Program-made: the position numbers and the translations under genes
Assembly (NCBI GenBank): GCA_003712165.1
Contig: RHLH01000001.1
Coordinates: forward strand, 186,001 to 250,000
Direction of reading: 5' to 3'
Source: Phycisphaera sp.
GTDB lineage: Bacteria > Planctomycetota > Phycisphaerae > Phycisphaerales > UBA1924
DNA: 64,000 bases
Notes under the pieces: model-generated
What the model was told of the DNA's origin: nothing
Databases searched by the model: none
The model's input: only the letters and a program-made list of their open reading frames with translations
Shown here: positions 32,768 through 42,028 of the stretch, piece by piece
Numbering within the stretch: position 1 is the stretch's first letter
Layout: every line of letters begins with the position of its first letter

Positions 32768-33472
32768 ATGAACATCGGCATCAGAAAGCCGGGGCAGGGA
32801 TACTGGGTGCGGGTGCTGACGGCGATTTTTGCCGGGGCGCTGGTGCTCTCGGCCGCGCTGTGGGCATGGACCCAGGCGACGGCGTACAGGCCGCCCACCC
32901 CAACGTGGACGCTTGAACTCGCAGCTGTTGAGGGCGAACTCGTTTCGGGTGTCCAGATCGATGTCTACGAGCCGCCCAGCGAGGTCGGTCAGGGCCCGGT
33001 GCTCGTGGGCACCGCGACGGCTGACAGCTTCACCGCTGGTGACGCCAGGACTGGGCGTGCGGTGGTCTCGAACATCCGCCTGCAGGAAGGCAAGAGCCTC
33101 GTCACCGCGAGCAGGATCGTGGTCGAGGACATCGTCGGGCAGGGTGCACCGTTCGCTGCGGAGATTCAGCAGAGCGGCGCGTTCGGCAACCAGGCGTTCG
33201 ATGTGATCTACGTCCAGGCATCGGTCGCGGGCGTGATCTTGCTGATCGGGGCGGTGCTCGTGTACTACTTCGTCGGGATGAACCGACGATCTGTGGACTT
33301 CCTGATCGCGACCGACGGCGAAATGAAGAAGGTCAACTGGTCCACCCGCAAAGAGGTGCAGGGCTCGACGATCGTGGTCGTCATTGCTTCGTTCCTGCTC
33401 GCGTTTGCGATCTTCGTTGTTGACTACGGCTTCGGCGCGTTCTTCAAGCTCATCGGCGTGCTCCAGGGATGA
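32768..33472 (+). CDS. secE: Preprotein translocase subunit SecE, enlarged
   Basis: A 234-residue membrane subunit of the SecYEG channel. The conserved part is C-terminal: a cytoplasmic amphipathic helix (MKKVNWSTRKEVQGSTIVV) and the membrane helix SFLLAFAIFVVDYGFGAFF. Two more helices precede it (about 13-36 and 155-178). Between the first two lies a loop of about 115 residues, predicted periplasmic, with beta-type sequence. Most SecE have 60-130 residues. The start is ATG 32768, shortly after tRNA-Trp. It is followed by nusG after about 70 bases. Confidence 0.9.
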   Translation: MNIGIRKPGQGYWVRVLTAIFAGALVLSAALWAWTQATAYRPPTPTWTLELAAVEGELVSGVQIDVYEPPSEVGQGPVLVGTATADSFTAGDARTGRAVVSNIRLQEGKSLVTASRIVVEDIVGQGAPFAAEIQQSGAFGNQAFDVIYVQASVAGVILLIGAVLVYYFVGMNRRSVDFLIATDGEMKKVNWSTRKEVQGSTIVVVIASFLLAFAIFVVDYGFGAFFKLIGVLQG

Positions 33473-33540
33473 GCGGACCTGCGCCGTCCACACACGATGT
33501 GGAGCGGAGCAACTAAGACTTGGAAAGGCACGGTGCAGCT

Positions 33541-34287
33541 ATGGCTGATCATGACATGCCCCAGAACGAAACACCGGTAGAGGATCAGCCCACGGGCGAT
33601 GTTGTTGCCGACACTGGCAGTAACGAAGAGTCCGCCGAGCAAGCACCGGCTGCTCCGAGTGAGCCGGCTCTTGACGGCAAGCCCAACGAGAAAGCCGACC
33701 TGATCGCTGACGATGAGCCTGTGCGTCACGACGGCATGGACTGGTTCGTGCTTCGTGTCGCGTCGAACAAGGAAAGCTCGGTCCGCGAGACGCTGCTCCG
33801 CAAGGTGCAGATTGAGGGCATGAGCCATCTGGTCAACCGCATCCTTGTGCCGATGGAGAAGACCAAGACCATCAAGGGCGGCAAGCAGCGGATCACGCAG
33901 ACCAAGCTCTACCCGGGCTACGTGTTCGTCGAGATGCGCCTCGAAGAGGACGGCCGAATCCCGCAGGATGTGTTCTTCCTGATCAAGGAGACGACCGGTG
34001 TCGGCGACTTTGTCGGGACCGCTGGTCGTCCGACTCCTCTGCAGCAGCACGAGATCGAGAAGATGCTGCAAGACAGCCGCAAGCCCGAGGACGAGCCGAC
34101 CATCAAGCTCACCTTCGAGAAGGGCGAGGCGGTCACGATCAAGGAGGGCCCGTTCGAGGGCTACGAGGGCACCGTGGACGAGTTGCTGCCCGAGAAGGGT
34201 CTGGTTCGTGTGCTGGTCACGATCTTTGGTAGGCAGGCACCGGTCGAGCTCGAGGAGTGGCAGATCATCAAGACCGAGGACGCCTGA
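33541..34287 (+). CDS. nusG: Transcription termination/antitermination factor NusG
   Basis: Binds RNA polymerase and links it to Rho or the ribosome. The NGN domain starts at WFVLRVASNKESSVRETLL (near residue 70) and has YPGYVFVEM. The KOW domain follows (GEAVTIKEGPFEGYEGTVDE). The first 65 residues are an acidic, Pro/Glu-rich extension not present in most NusG, giving 248 residues instead of about 180. The start is ATG 33541. A strong intrinsic terminator closes the operon directly after it. Confidence 0.95.
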   Translation: MADHDMPQNETPVEDQPTGDVVADTGSNEESAEQAPAAPSEPALDGKPNEKADLIADDEPVRHDGMDWFVLRVASNKESSVRETLLRKVQIEGMSHLVNRILVPMEKTKTIKGGKQRITQTKLYPGYVFVEMRLEEDGRIPQDVFFLIKETTGVGDFVGTAGRPTPLQQHEIEKMLQDSRKPEDEPTIKLTFEKGEAVTIKEGPFEGYEGTVDELLPEKGLVRVLVTIFGRQAPVELEEWQIIKTEDA

Positions 34288-34319
34288 TCACTCTGGCGGA
34301 ACCGTGAATAGAAATGAAG

Positions 34320-34357
34320 CGCCGGTGGCTCGTGCAAGGGCCGCCGGTGTTTTTTTT
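34320..34357 (+). terminator. Rho-independent terminator of the secE-nusG operon
   Basis: CGCCGGTGGCTC (34320-34331) pairs with GGGCCGCCGGTG (34338-34349, three G-T wobbles) around GTGCAA, followed by eight T (34350-34357). A textbook intrinsic terminator, the clearest one in the window. Confidence 0.9.
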
Positions 34358-34425
34358 GGTGACACCTCATCGTTCTGTGGGCATAGGCTGATGAAGCGGC
34401 GGCGCTGTTGAGATGGAGCGATGCA

Positions 34426-37400
34426 GTGAGCGAACCGGGGCAGAGTAAACCGACATCGGCATCGCTCACAGAGCGCCAGCGTGAGGATCAGGCTGAGCGC
34501 GTCGCGATCATCGAGAACGGTGGCGGTAAACGCCGCCGACGCGGCCGTAAGCGGGTTGTATTCGGCTCTGTCTCGCTCGTGCTGCTGCTTGTGCTTGTGC
34601 TGCTGCCTCAGATCGCGGGGACGTTTGGCAAGGGGATTATCGAGTCGAAGGCGTCCGAGGCGCTTGGTGCAGATGTCAGGATCGAGAGGCTCGGGCTTTC
34701 GTGGTTGGGTTCGCAGAAGGTCAGCAGCCTGCGCCTTGTCGACGGCTCTCTCCGAGAGGCGGCGGATGTTGATGTGCGTGTCGAGCGTTCGCTTGTGGGT
34801 TTGGTGACCAACTGGAAGGATCTCGGGAGGATCGTCGTCAGTGGTTCCGTGACACTCGACCGCACCGAGGGGCCGCTGGCCGATCTCATGCAGGACGAGG
34901 CGGATCCGGCGGAGCCAAGCAGTGGGGCGGCTCGGTTGCCGAATGGATTGAAGGCCGAGCTTGTGTTTGATGGGCTTGATGTTCGCTACATCGACGGCGA
35001 CGGACGGGACGTCCGCGCGAGCGCACTCGCTGGAACTGCGGCTTTCGCGGTCGGCGGCGCGATCACGGTTGACCTCGATGCGAAGGTCTCGGACGCGGGC
35101 AGCGTTGAGAGCGATCTCACGATCGATGCGGAGGTGCGAGGCCTGACCGATGCCGCGGGCGTGATCACACCAAAGAGCGCTACCGCGAGCGGCACGATCC
35201 GCGTCAAGGGTGCGAGCTCGCCGATCGCGTGGCTAACTGAACAGGAGCTCGGGATCGACTCGACCGAGTTTGTGGTTGAGGTTGAGGGCACATCGGATCG
35301 GGGCTTGCTGCGTGTGATGCACGAGTCCGAGGATGTGAATCTGGACCTAGCCGCGACGTACAAGATTGCGGATGGTGCGTATCGCGTCGAGGTTGAGCGC
35401 GGTGGCTCGGCTGGGTTCAGCGACGCCGTGCTGGGCGCGATCTTGCCCGAGTACGGCGAGCTGGCCGGGACGGTTGTTGTTCTTGAATCGGGTGAGGAGG
35501 TATCGCTCGCGGCATTGCCCGGTGTACGCGTGAGTGTTTCCGAGCTAGGGATAGATGTTCCTCTTGATGGCGCGCTAGATCTGAATACGCTTGTCGCGCG
35601 AATCACAGTTGAGACGGATGAGCTTGTCGGCGGGCTCGGGGCTCGGGATTGGCTGGTTGAGCCGACGACACTCGAGTTCTCGACGCGAGGTGTAGAGCGG
35701 GGGGTGGTCGCACAGGCCGTGACTTCGGCGCAGATCGCGGGCGACCCGGCGGGCATCTTTGTGCTGAACGCAGAAGCAGCTGATTTATTTGGTGAATCTG
35801 GCGAGCTGCCGACGGGTGTGGACGAGATTCTGGAGCGGCTGATCACAGGCCTCGACGGTGTCGTCGAGATCAACAACGTGGAGACAGTGCTCGCGGAACC
35901 GATCTTCGGACCCGCAGTCCGCAAAGCGGGGTTTGTGCTCGAGGAGGATCTGGGCGAGACCGTCGATATGGAGTTCTCGCTCGCAGGCTCAGAACAAAAG
36001 TCTGCGAGGTTCTGGCTGACTTCGGACAACCTGCGCGCGAGCGCCGGGTTTGTGCTTGAGGATGGTGTGCTCCGCTCTGACGATGTGCGCATCAAGGCAG
36101 TATCGCTCGCGCCGCTGATGACTCGCCAGATCGATGCCGGGAACGCGTGGTTCGATGACGGCGGTGAAGCGGAGCTCTGGGTTCGTGATCTCGTTGTTGA
36201 TCTGAACCGTCTCGATCGCGATGAAGGTGTCGATTTGCGGGCGGTCTCGGGTGTGGTCGAGTTCCGTCTGACAGAGATGGCCGGCGAGATCATCGACCTG
36301 GGTGAGACAAAGCCACTTTCGTCAACGCCTGCTGCTGTGACGGTTGATCTCTCTGATGTCGGGAGCGGGGCATCGATTGCGGCTGGTGTGGCGGTCCGGG
36401 TTGGTGACAGGCCTGCGGGTGATCTGAACCTGTCGGTGCGCGTACGCGACTTGGTGGATGAGCGGGGGATGCTCGCTGAGGGGTTGCCCACGCTCGACGG
36501 CGAGATCACAGTTCGAGATGTCATGACCAGCATGCTGCAGCCGCTCGTTGAGGATGCGGGGCTTGCGCTCGGCCAGGATATTGGGCCGAGCCTGACACTG
36601 ATTGCGCAGGCGAGTGTGGATGCCGAGGACGTTGTGCGTCTTGAGGGATCGGCCAAGGCTGAACGACTCGACGGGTCTGCAGACTTTGAGATTCGAGACC
36701 GTGTGTTGCGAAGTGTTGACGACGGGCTCAGAGTTGAACTGAGGAACGCCGGTGAGGTTATCGCGAGGCTCCTCGGTGATGGTGTCAGTGCGCCGCGGGG
36801 CGGCGGGGTACGGCTGGATTCGGATGATCTGGTCATTGCGAGCGGAGCGGATGGGATCGACTGGTCGCGATCTCGCGTCTCTGCTTCGGTCGGTGTGATC
36901 GGGGTGACGCTCATTGACCCATCAAACCTGCAGTACAATTTTGAGCGGCTTGATATCGACACGACTTTTGGTGCGCAGAGTGACGGTGTGCTGTCACTCA
37001 ACGGTGTGATCCAGCGCGGCGGCGAGCCTGTGCTTATGGCGGGGCAGCTGACGCTGCACGAGTTGATCAATGAGTCGAGCATCTCTGGGGACACGATCAG
37101 GCTCGGAGGCCAGATCGATGTCACAGGGTTCCCGATAGCCGCAGCGACAGATGTGGTGGATATGGGCGGCAGCGATGCACAGACGATCGCGGCCGAGCTC
37201 GTCGGCCGATTGATAGATGCATCACTGGTTGCAGATGAAACCACGGGTGAAATCGATCTTGAGATCAGAGGCGATCGGCTCACGGGGAGTGTGGAAACAA
37301 CACTTGTCGGTGGTGACCTGCGCATCGAGTCTGGCCGATTCCGATCGGTCGTCTCCGAAGAGGTGATCGAGCAGATCAGTATCCGTGCGGCTCAGGCGGC

Positions 37401-39363
37401 CGGGAGCACAGAGCCCAGCGGGTTGCAGTTCACTGAACCCGCGATCGCGGAGCTGACATTCGGGTCTTTCGGTGTGCTCTCGGGTTGGTCGTTTGACCCA
37501 AGCGGGACAGCGGATATTGGTTTCTCCGCGTCGGGGCAGGTCACCGGTTTTGATCTTCGGCGGGGTGATGAGGTTGTGCAGTCGGGATCGCTCGGGCTCG
37601 GGTCGTTGACAATCGAGGGGCGTGTTCCGGTGGGCGGAGTCCTTGGTGATGAAATCGCTGAGGCATCGATCGCGGTCTCGGGTGAGTTGGTCTCAGGCGA
37701 GTCGTTGCTTGGGAGGGTTGTCGGTGGGTTAGACGTTTCATTCGACGCGGGTATGCCGAGCGGGCCTGTTCGCGGCGATCTCGTGGTCGAGAAGATCGAC
37801 AGCGGGCTTGTTGATGAGGTGCTGTTGCTCGACGGGTTTGTCGCGGGGATGACCGGAGCGAGCGCGGGCGCAGAAATTTCCTTCGCTGGGACGCTGAACG
37901 ACGCGATGCTTGTTGGTTTCGATGGCACTGTCGCGTTCAGCAGCCCACGCCTTTCTACGAAAGAGCCCGCGAACGTAGTGCTCGATGAGACCTCAATCAG
38001 GCTTGTTGAGCCAGTCCGGATCGATTGGCAGGTTGAGACGGATATCGCGACGCACCGGATATTCATGCAGCCTGTCGGCGCAGAGCGGGTGCTGGCCGCG
38101 GAGGCGGTGGACACGGTCATCACGATCAGTGAATTCGTGCTGGCGCGGAGCGATGGGCCACTCCGGCCAGGCTTGTTCAACATCGATGCGAGCTACGAGG
38201 CGCCCACGTTTACGGCACACGTTGTGCATGAAGAGGGACGAGCAGAGTCAGGTATTGATCACACATACATCGATAACCGGTTCACGATCGCGGGTGACGC
38301 CGAGTTGCTTCGGATCTCGGGGGTTGCCAATCCAGCAGACGGCAGATCTGAGCCGGTGGTGTTGGATGTCACGCTTCAGAATTTCGCGAGTGAGACCGGC
38401 GAGATCAGCTGGGCTAACGCAGAGATCGACTTCGACCTGAGTGTGAAAGAGGCACCGACTGCTTTGTACGATGCGCTGCTGCGACAAGGTGGGATGATGG
38501 CCGAGGTTCTTGGTCCGGAAATGACTATCCAGATCAACGGCGAAACACTCACGCAAGACTCCGGTGTGTTGATGCTCGATCTCGACGCGACCCGAGCCAG
38601 CGGCGACCTCATCGGCAGGATGTTCGAGGGCCGATTCATCGCGACCGAACCGGCGCAGCTTGTCGTAGATGTTGTGCGGCCAGAGCTTGGCTCGTATTTG
38701 TCAATGGCAATCCCGGTGATCGGCACGATCTCGAAAGCCCCTGAGGACGGGCCTGCGACGCTGACACTGCAAACGCTCGAAGTACCGATGGTGCGAGAGA
38801 GCGCAACAAGCAGGCTTCAGGGTCTCTCACTTGAGGCGGTGATCGATCTGGGTCTGGCGCGGTTCGAGACGAGCTCGTTGTTCGTCGGTGTGGTGAAGGC
38901 TGCGCAGCAACGGACTGAGGGCGGGCTCGGGCGACGGATGGAGCCCATCGAGATCACGGTCAACAGCGGCAACGTGACCTATCCGCGCACGAAGGTTCCC
39001 ATAGGTGAGTTCACTATCGAGTCTGAGGGCCGGTACAACCTGGTTACGGGCGATATGGACATCGTGACGTATATCCCGTTTGCGGCGCTGTCCGAGGAAG
39101 CGCTCGGCAAACTCAAGACTGGTCTGACCTCTGCACTTGGCCGTTTCGTGCCCGTGTTTGAATCGGCGACGATGGTGCCCTGGCGCACGAAGGGGTTGCC
39201 CGGCGAGCGCAAGACGCAGCCTGATGTCGAGTTGCTGCTTGAGAATGTTGGCACACAGCTGAACCCGCTTCGCATCTTGCGGGACGAGATCGGGATTCCC
39301 GAGTTTCGGTTCCAGGAGAACAGGCGACGCGCGAACGACGAAGACGAGAGTGAAGGCGGCTGA
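34426..39363 (+). CDS. Giant AsmA-like membrane-anchored protein
   Basis: A 1,645-residue protein starting at GTG 34426 (GGAG 7 bases upstream). After a basic cytoplasmic stretch (KRRRRGRKR) comes one membrane helix (SLVLLLVLVLLPQIAG), then EALGADVRIERLGLSWLG, the AsmA-type opening. The rest is a very long extracytoplasmic beta-rich region. The C-terminal part (YPRTKVPIGEFTIESEGRYN) resembles AsmA C-terminal domains. Relatives such as AsmA, TamB and YhdP form lipid-conducting grooves bridging inner and outer membrane, so a phospholipid transport role is likely. There is no sign of frameshift. Confidence 0.82.
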   Translation: MSEPGQSKPTSASLTERQREDQAERVAIIENGGGKRRRRGRKRVVFGSVSLVLLLVLVLLPQIAGTFGKGIIESKASEALGADVRIERLGLSWLGSQKVSSLRLVDGSLREAADVDVRVERSLVGLVTNWKDLGRIVVSGSVTLDRTEGPLADLMQDEADPAEPSSGAARLPNGLKAELVFDGLDVRYIDGDGRDVRASALAGTAAFAVGGAITVDLDAKVSDAGSVESDLTIDAEVRGLTDAAGVITPKSATASGTIRVKGASSPIAWLTEQELGIDSTEFVVEVEGTSDRGLLRVMHESEDVNLDLAATYKIADGAYRVEVERGGSAGFSDAVLGAILPEYGELAGTVVVLESGEEVSLAALPGVRVSVSELGIDVPLDGALDLNTLVARITVETDELVGGLGARDWLVEPTTLEFSTRGVERGVVAQAVTSAQIAGDPAGIFVLNAEAADLFGESGELPTGVDEILERLITGLDGVVEINNVETVLAEPIFGPAVRKAGFVLEEDLGETVDMEFSLAGSEQKSARFWLTSDNLRASAGFVLEDGVLRSDDVRIKAVSLAPLMTRQIDAGNAWFDDGGEAELWVRDLVVDLNRLDRDEGVDLRAVSGVVEFRLTEMAGEIIDLGETKPLSSTPAAVTVDLSDVGSGASIAAGVAVRVGDRPAGDLNLSVRVRDLVDERGMLAEGLPTLDGEITVRDVMTSMLQPLVEDAGLALGQDIGPSLTLIAQASVDAEDVVRLEGSAKAERLDGSADFEIRDRVLRSVDDGLRVELRNAGEVIARLLGDGVSAPRGGGVRLDSDDLVIASGADGIDWSRSRVSASVGVIGVTLIDPSNLQYNFERLDIDTTFGAQSDGVLSLNGVIQRGGEPVLMAGQLTLHELINESSISGDTIRLGGQIDVTGFPIAAATDVVDMGGSDAQTIAAELVGRLIDASLVADETTGEIDLEIRGDRLTGSVETTLVGGDLRIESGRFRSVVSEEVIEQISIRAAQAAGSTEPSGLQFTEPAIAELTFGSFGVLSGWSFDPSGTADIGFSASGQVTGFDLRRGDEVVQSGSLGLGSLTIEGRVPVGGVLGDEIAEASIAVSGELVSGESLLGRVVGGLDVSFDAGMPSGPVRGDLVVEKIDSGLVDEVLLLDGFVAGMTGASAGAEISFAGTLNDAMLVGFDGTVAFSSPRLSTKEPANVVLDETSIRLVEPVRIDWQVETDIATHRIFMQPVGAERVLAAEAVDTVITISEFVLARSDGPLRPGLFNIDASYEAPTFTAHVVHEEGRAESGIDHTYIDNRFTIAGDAELLRISGVANPADGRSEPVVLDVTLQNFASETGEISWANAEIDFDLSVKEAPTALYDALLRQGGMMAEVLGPEMTIQINGETLTQDSGVLMLDLDATRASGDLIGRMFEGRFIATEPAQLVVDVVRPELGSYLSMAIPVIGTISKAPEDGPATLTLQTLEVPMVRESATSRLQGLSLEAVIDLGLARFETSSLFVGVVKAAQQRTEGGLGRRMEPIEITVNSGNVTYPRTKVPIGEFTIESEGRYNLVTGDMDIVTYIPFAALSEEALGKLKTGLTSALGRFVPVFESATMVPWRTKGLPGERKTQPDVELLLENVGTQLNPLRILRDEIGIPEFRFQENRRRANDEDESEGG

Positions 39364-40545
39364 TCAGTTCTCTTCGAGGATCAATCGGCGCTGCTGCCAG
39401 AGGTCTTCGAGGCGTTGGCTCGTCTTGGACTTGGGTGGATCGGGTAGGCGTGAACCGCAGGCGGTGAGCAGGTCGATCATGCCCTGGGCATCATCAAGAG
39501 AGACGTATTCTCGTCCGGGCTTTGGGTTCTCGATGGTGCCGGCCTGGGCCTCGTCGAGGTTTGCCATGTTGTGGTAGTTACCCAGCGGCAGGCAGACACA
39601 AGTGGCGTCGAGTCCCGCGTGACAGAACACCGTCGCTTCGCACGCACCCCCGGCCATGAGCTTGCGCTGCCACTTCCACTTGGGCATGTCGGCCTGCTTC
39701 TGCGACGCCTTGGGCGTGGCTGGCCCGCCCGCGATGTCCTCGGCGATCCGCGCGATGTCATCAGTCAGCCTCGGGCTGAAGATGGTCAGCCGGTCGCCGA
39801 CACGGACGATCGGCCCGCCGCCTATGGGCGCTTCAGGGAATGCTCTGCTGTTCTCGAGCGCGATGACTTTGGCATCGTTCGGGATCGTGTTGTGCCGGAC
39901 CGCGGCCAGGGCACCGATGAAGCCGACTTCTTCGGCGCGCGTAAAGAGCAGGCGGACATCGGCCTTGTGCTTGCCCTCTGCTCGCTCGGCGCGGATGTTG
40001 TCGAACGCGATCATCATGCACGCGGCGGCGGCGAGGTCATCGCAGGCGACCGTGTGGATTTGGCCGTCCTTGATCTCCGGCTTTGGCAGCAGCCATCGCG
40101 CGATGTCCTGCGTTGTGACCGATTCGCAGGGCTCGTCGAGTTCACAGATGTAGTGCTTGTACGGGCTCTCGGTGGTTGGTTCTGTTTTCTCGATGAGCGT
40201 GCCCGGGTGTGAGCTGTCGTCATGGATGATGACTTCGACACGTGCGTCGTTGAAGTAGTCGTCCATGACGCCGCCCCGGAAGGCGAGTTCGAGTGTTGCG
40301 GGTGCGATGATGCGCTCGACGACGAAGGCCGGGTGATCGAGGTGAGCCGTGAAGTAGATGGGCGCGGCATTGCCGGAAGGCTCCTTGAAGCTGACGGTCA
40401 GGTTGCCCGAGGGGTCGGCATCCATCCTGATGTCGTCGCGGTCGCTCAGCCAGTCGTTGATGAAAGAAACAACGCGACCCTCACGGCCTGCGGCTGTGGG
40501 GATCGCGGTGAGTTCGAGTAGGAGTTGTTCGTGCTCTTTTGTCAT
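39364..40545 (-). CDS. M42/M20-like zinc aminopeptidase
   Basis: A 393-residue cytoplasmic co-catalytic metallopeptidase. Metal and catalytic residues appear in FTAHLDHPAF (His, Asp), ACDDLAAAACMM (Asp), TRAEEVGFIGA (Glu-Glu) and CLPLGNYHNM (His). An all-beta lid is inserted after the DDYFNDARVEVII segment, as in M42 glutamyl aminopeptidases. Some distance between motifs differs from classic M42, so the substrate is unclear. ATG 40545 is chosen by similarity; the longer upstream frame has no family match. It is convergent with the AsmA gene without any gap. Confidence 0.8.
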   Translation of the reverse strand: MTKEHEQLLLELTAIPTAAGREGRVVSFINDWLSDRDDIRMDADPSGNLTVSFKEPSGNAAPIYFTAHLDHPAFVVERIIAPATLELAFRGGVMDDYFNDARVEVIIHDDSSHPGTLIEKTEPTTESPYKHYICELDEPCESVTTQDIARWLLPKPEIKDGQIHTVACDDLAAAACMMIAFDNIRAERAEGKHKADVRLLFTRAEEVGFIGALAAVRHNTIPNDAKVIALENSRAFPEAPIGGGPIVRVGDRLTIFSPRLTDDIARIAEDIAGGPATPKASQKQADMPKWKWQRKLMAGGACEATVFCHAGLDATCVCLPLGNYHNMANLDEAQAGTIENPKPGREYVSLDDAQGMIDLLTACGSRLPDPPKSKTSQRLEDLWQQRRLILEEN

Positions 40546-40571
40546 CCGGGCATGGTATGGCCCGCGTGTCG

Positions 40572-41867
40572 TCACCGGCTGGGCACGGGGTTGTCGCACT
40601 CGATGATGACGGGGTGGATCATCCGGCTCTGGCCCAGGAAGTTCATGGCTTGCCAGTCGTTCTGGTCGCGCAGGACGTCGCAGGTGTTGTCGTCGCAGGA
40701 GCCAGTGCTGCCGCACGAGGTGGTGTTGAGGTTCGAGCAGTTGATGTTTCTGCTGACAGTGCCCCCGTTGATTGAGCCGCTCTCGTTCCAGTCGATGGGC
40801 ACGCCGCAGATGCCGTCGGCTTCGACGAGCGCGTTTTCGTTGAGATCGGGATTGAACCCGCGTGAGTAGTCGAGGACGCCGTCGCCGAACCCGTCGCAGT
40901 TGGTGTCGATGCCCGGGAATTGGTTGTTGTAGTTCATGACGGAGTTGTAGTTGGGTTTGCGGTTTCGGCTCTCGAACCCGCCGTGATGGAGCCCGAAGTT
41001 GTGCCCGATCTCATGCATGAGCGTGTTCGCGTTTGCCTCGTCCCAGTCCCAGAATTGGTAGAGGGTGACGAAGAAAGCGTCGGAGTTGAGATAGGCGACG
41101 CCTGAAGACCCGTTTGTCGGGCTGTTGTACCGGTGCGTGAAGACGCCGTGGTGGAAATAGCCTCGTCGGCTCTCGTCCATGTAGTCGAGCAGCCAGTTGT
41201 ACCCGAAGTCGAGGTACTCGGGGTTCGTGCCGTCGAGGATCTCCGTGCCCCCGTTGAAGAGCCCGCCCTGGCCGTAGTCGATGATGAAGTCGACGCCGTC
41301 GATTCCGTCGGGGTTTGAGAGCGGCGCGTTTGCGAACGCGGTCTGGACTCTGCTGACCATGCCGGGTCTCGGGCGGTGCGAGTGGAACGAGGTGTCGTGG
41401 TTGTCTTCGGTCCAGTCGATCTCGACGAAGACTGTTTTGTGGTTCGGGTTGGCGCCCATGCCCGGGAGGTTGACGCCAGTGGTTGTGCCGTAGATCTCGT
41501 CCCCGTCGAAGAGGTTGTCACCGTCGGAGTCTGGGTTGTTGGGATTGGTACCCGTCGCGAAGAGTCTGTAGTACTGCCCCGTGTTGTTCTCGTAGATGTC
41601 GGGGACGCGGTCGTTGTCGCCGTCGTTTAGGTTGCAGCCGGTGTTGTAGTTGTTGATCCACGCGGTAAAGTCGGTAGGCGTGATGGCGCCGTCGCCGTTC
41701 TGATCGGCGATGTCGGTGTCGCCCGCGTTGTACGCGGCAACCCACGCTGTGAAGTCGGTGGGTGAGACCTGCCCGTCGACGTTGGTGTCGGCGGGGCATG
41801 GGTGGCTCTGGGCGGCGGCGGCGGTCGCAAGACCGGCAGCGAGAACGATAGCGGCGAGATGTTTCAA
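40572..41867 (-). CDS. Secreted metzincin-type protease with N-terminal GC-type dockerin
   Basis: A 431-residue exported metalloprotease. After the signal peptide (LAAIVLAAGLATAAAAQ) two dockerin-like repeats span about 24-79 (CPADTNVDGQVSPTDFTAWV and DQNGDGAITPTDFTAWI), ending GCNL. An Asp-rich calcium-binding type segment (DSDGDNLFDGDE) follows. The zinc site is HEIGHNFGLHH (285-295), with a Met-turn in NSVMNYN (Met311). Many Cys in the C-terminal 80 residues suggest disulfides. The dockerin sits at the N-terminus, unlike the subtilisin in this window, where it is at the C-terminus. Confidence 0.88.
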   Translation of the reverse strand: MKHLAAIVLAAGLATAAAAQSHPCPADTNVDGQVSPTDFTAWVAAYNAGDTDIADQNGDGAITPTDFTAWINNYNTGCNLNDGDNDRVPDIYENNTGQYYRLFATGTNPNNPDSDGDNLFDGDEIYGTTTGVNLPGMGANPNHKTVFVEIDWTEDNHDTSFHSHRPRPGMVSRVQTAFANAPLSNPDGIDGVDFIIDYGQGGLFNGGTEILDGTNPEYLDFGYNWLLDYMDESRRGYFHHGVFTHRYNSPTNGSSGVAYLNSDAFFVTLYQFWDWDEANANTLMHEIGHNFGLHHGGFESRNRKPNYNSVMNYNNQFPGIDTNCDGFGDGVLDYSRGFNPDLNENALVEADGICGVPIDWNESGSINGGTVSRNINCSNLNTTSCGSTGSCDDNTCDVLRDQNDWQAMNFLGQSRMIHPVIIECDNPVPSR

Positions 41868-42028
41868 GTGAGACTCCCGGTTTGAATGTTCCCCACGACT
41901 TCTCTTCGTGCACTCACGCTATCGGTTCGCTGGGTGCGTACGCAAGTCCCCAACCCGTATTTCACGCATAGCTCGCGAATAACAGCGGGGACGGCGTAGA
42001 TTGTTCGGGGTTTGTAGATTGTCCGCGA

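Noticed and set aside
34986..37325. Minus-strand open frame of 779 codons inside the AsmA-like gene
   Set aside because: Ser/Thr/Pro-rich antisense shadow caused by biased codons of the plus-strand gene. No start signal or family motif.
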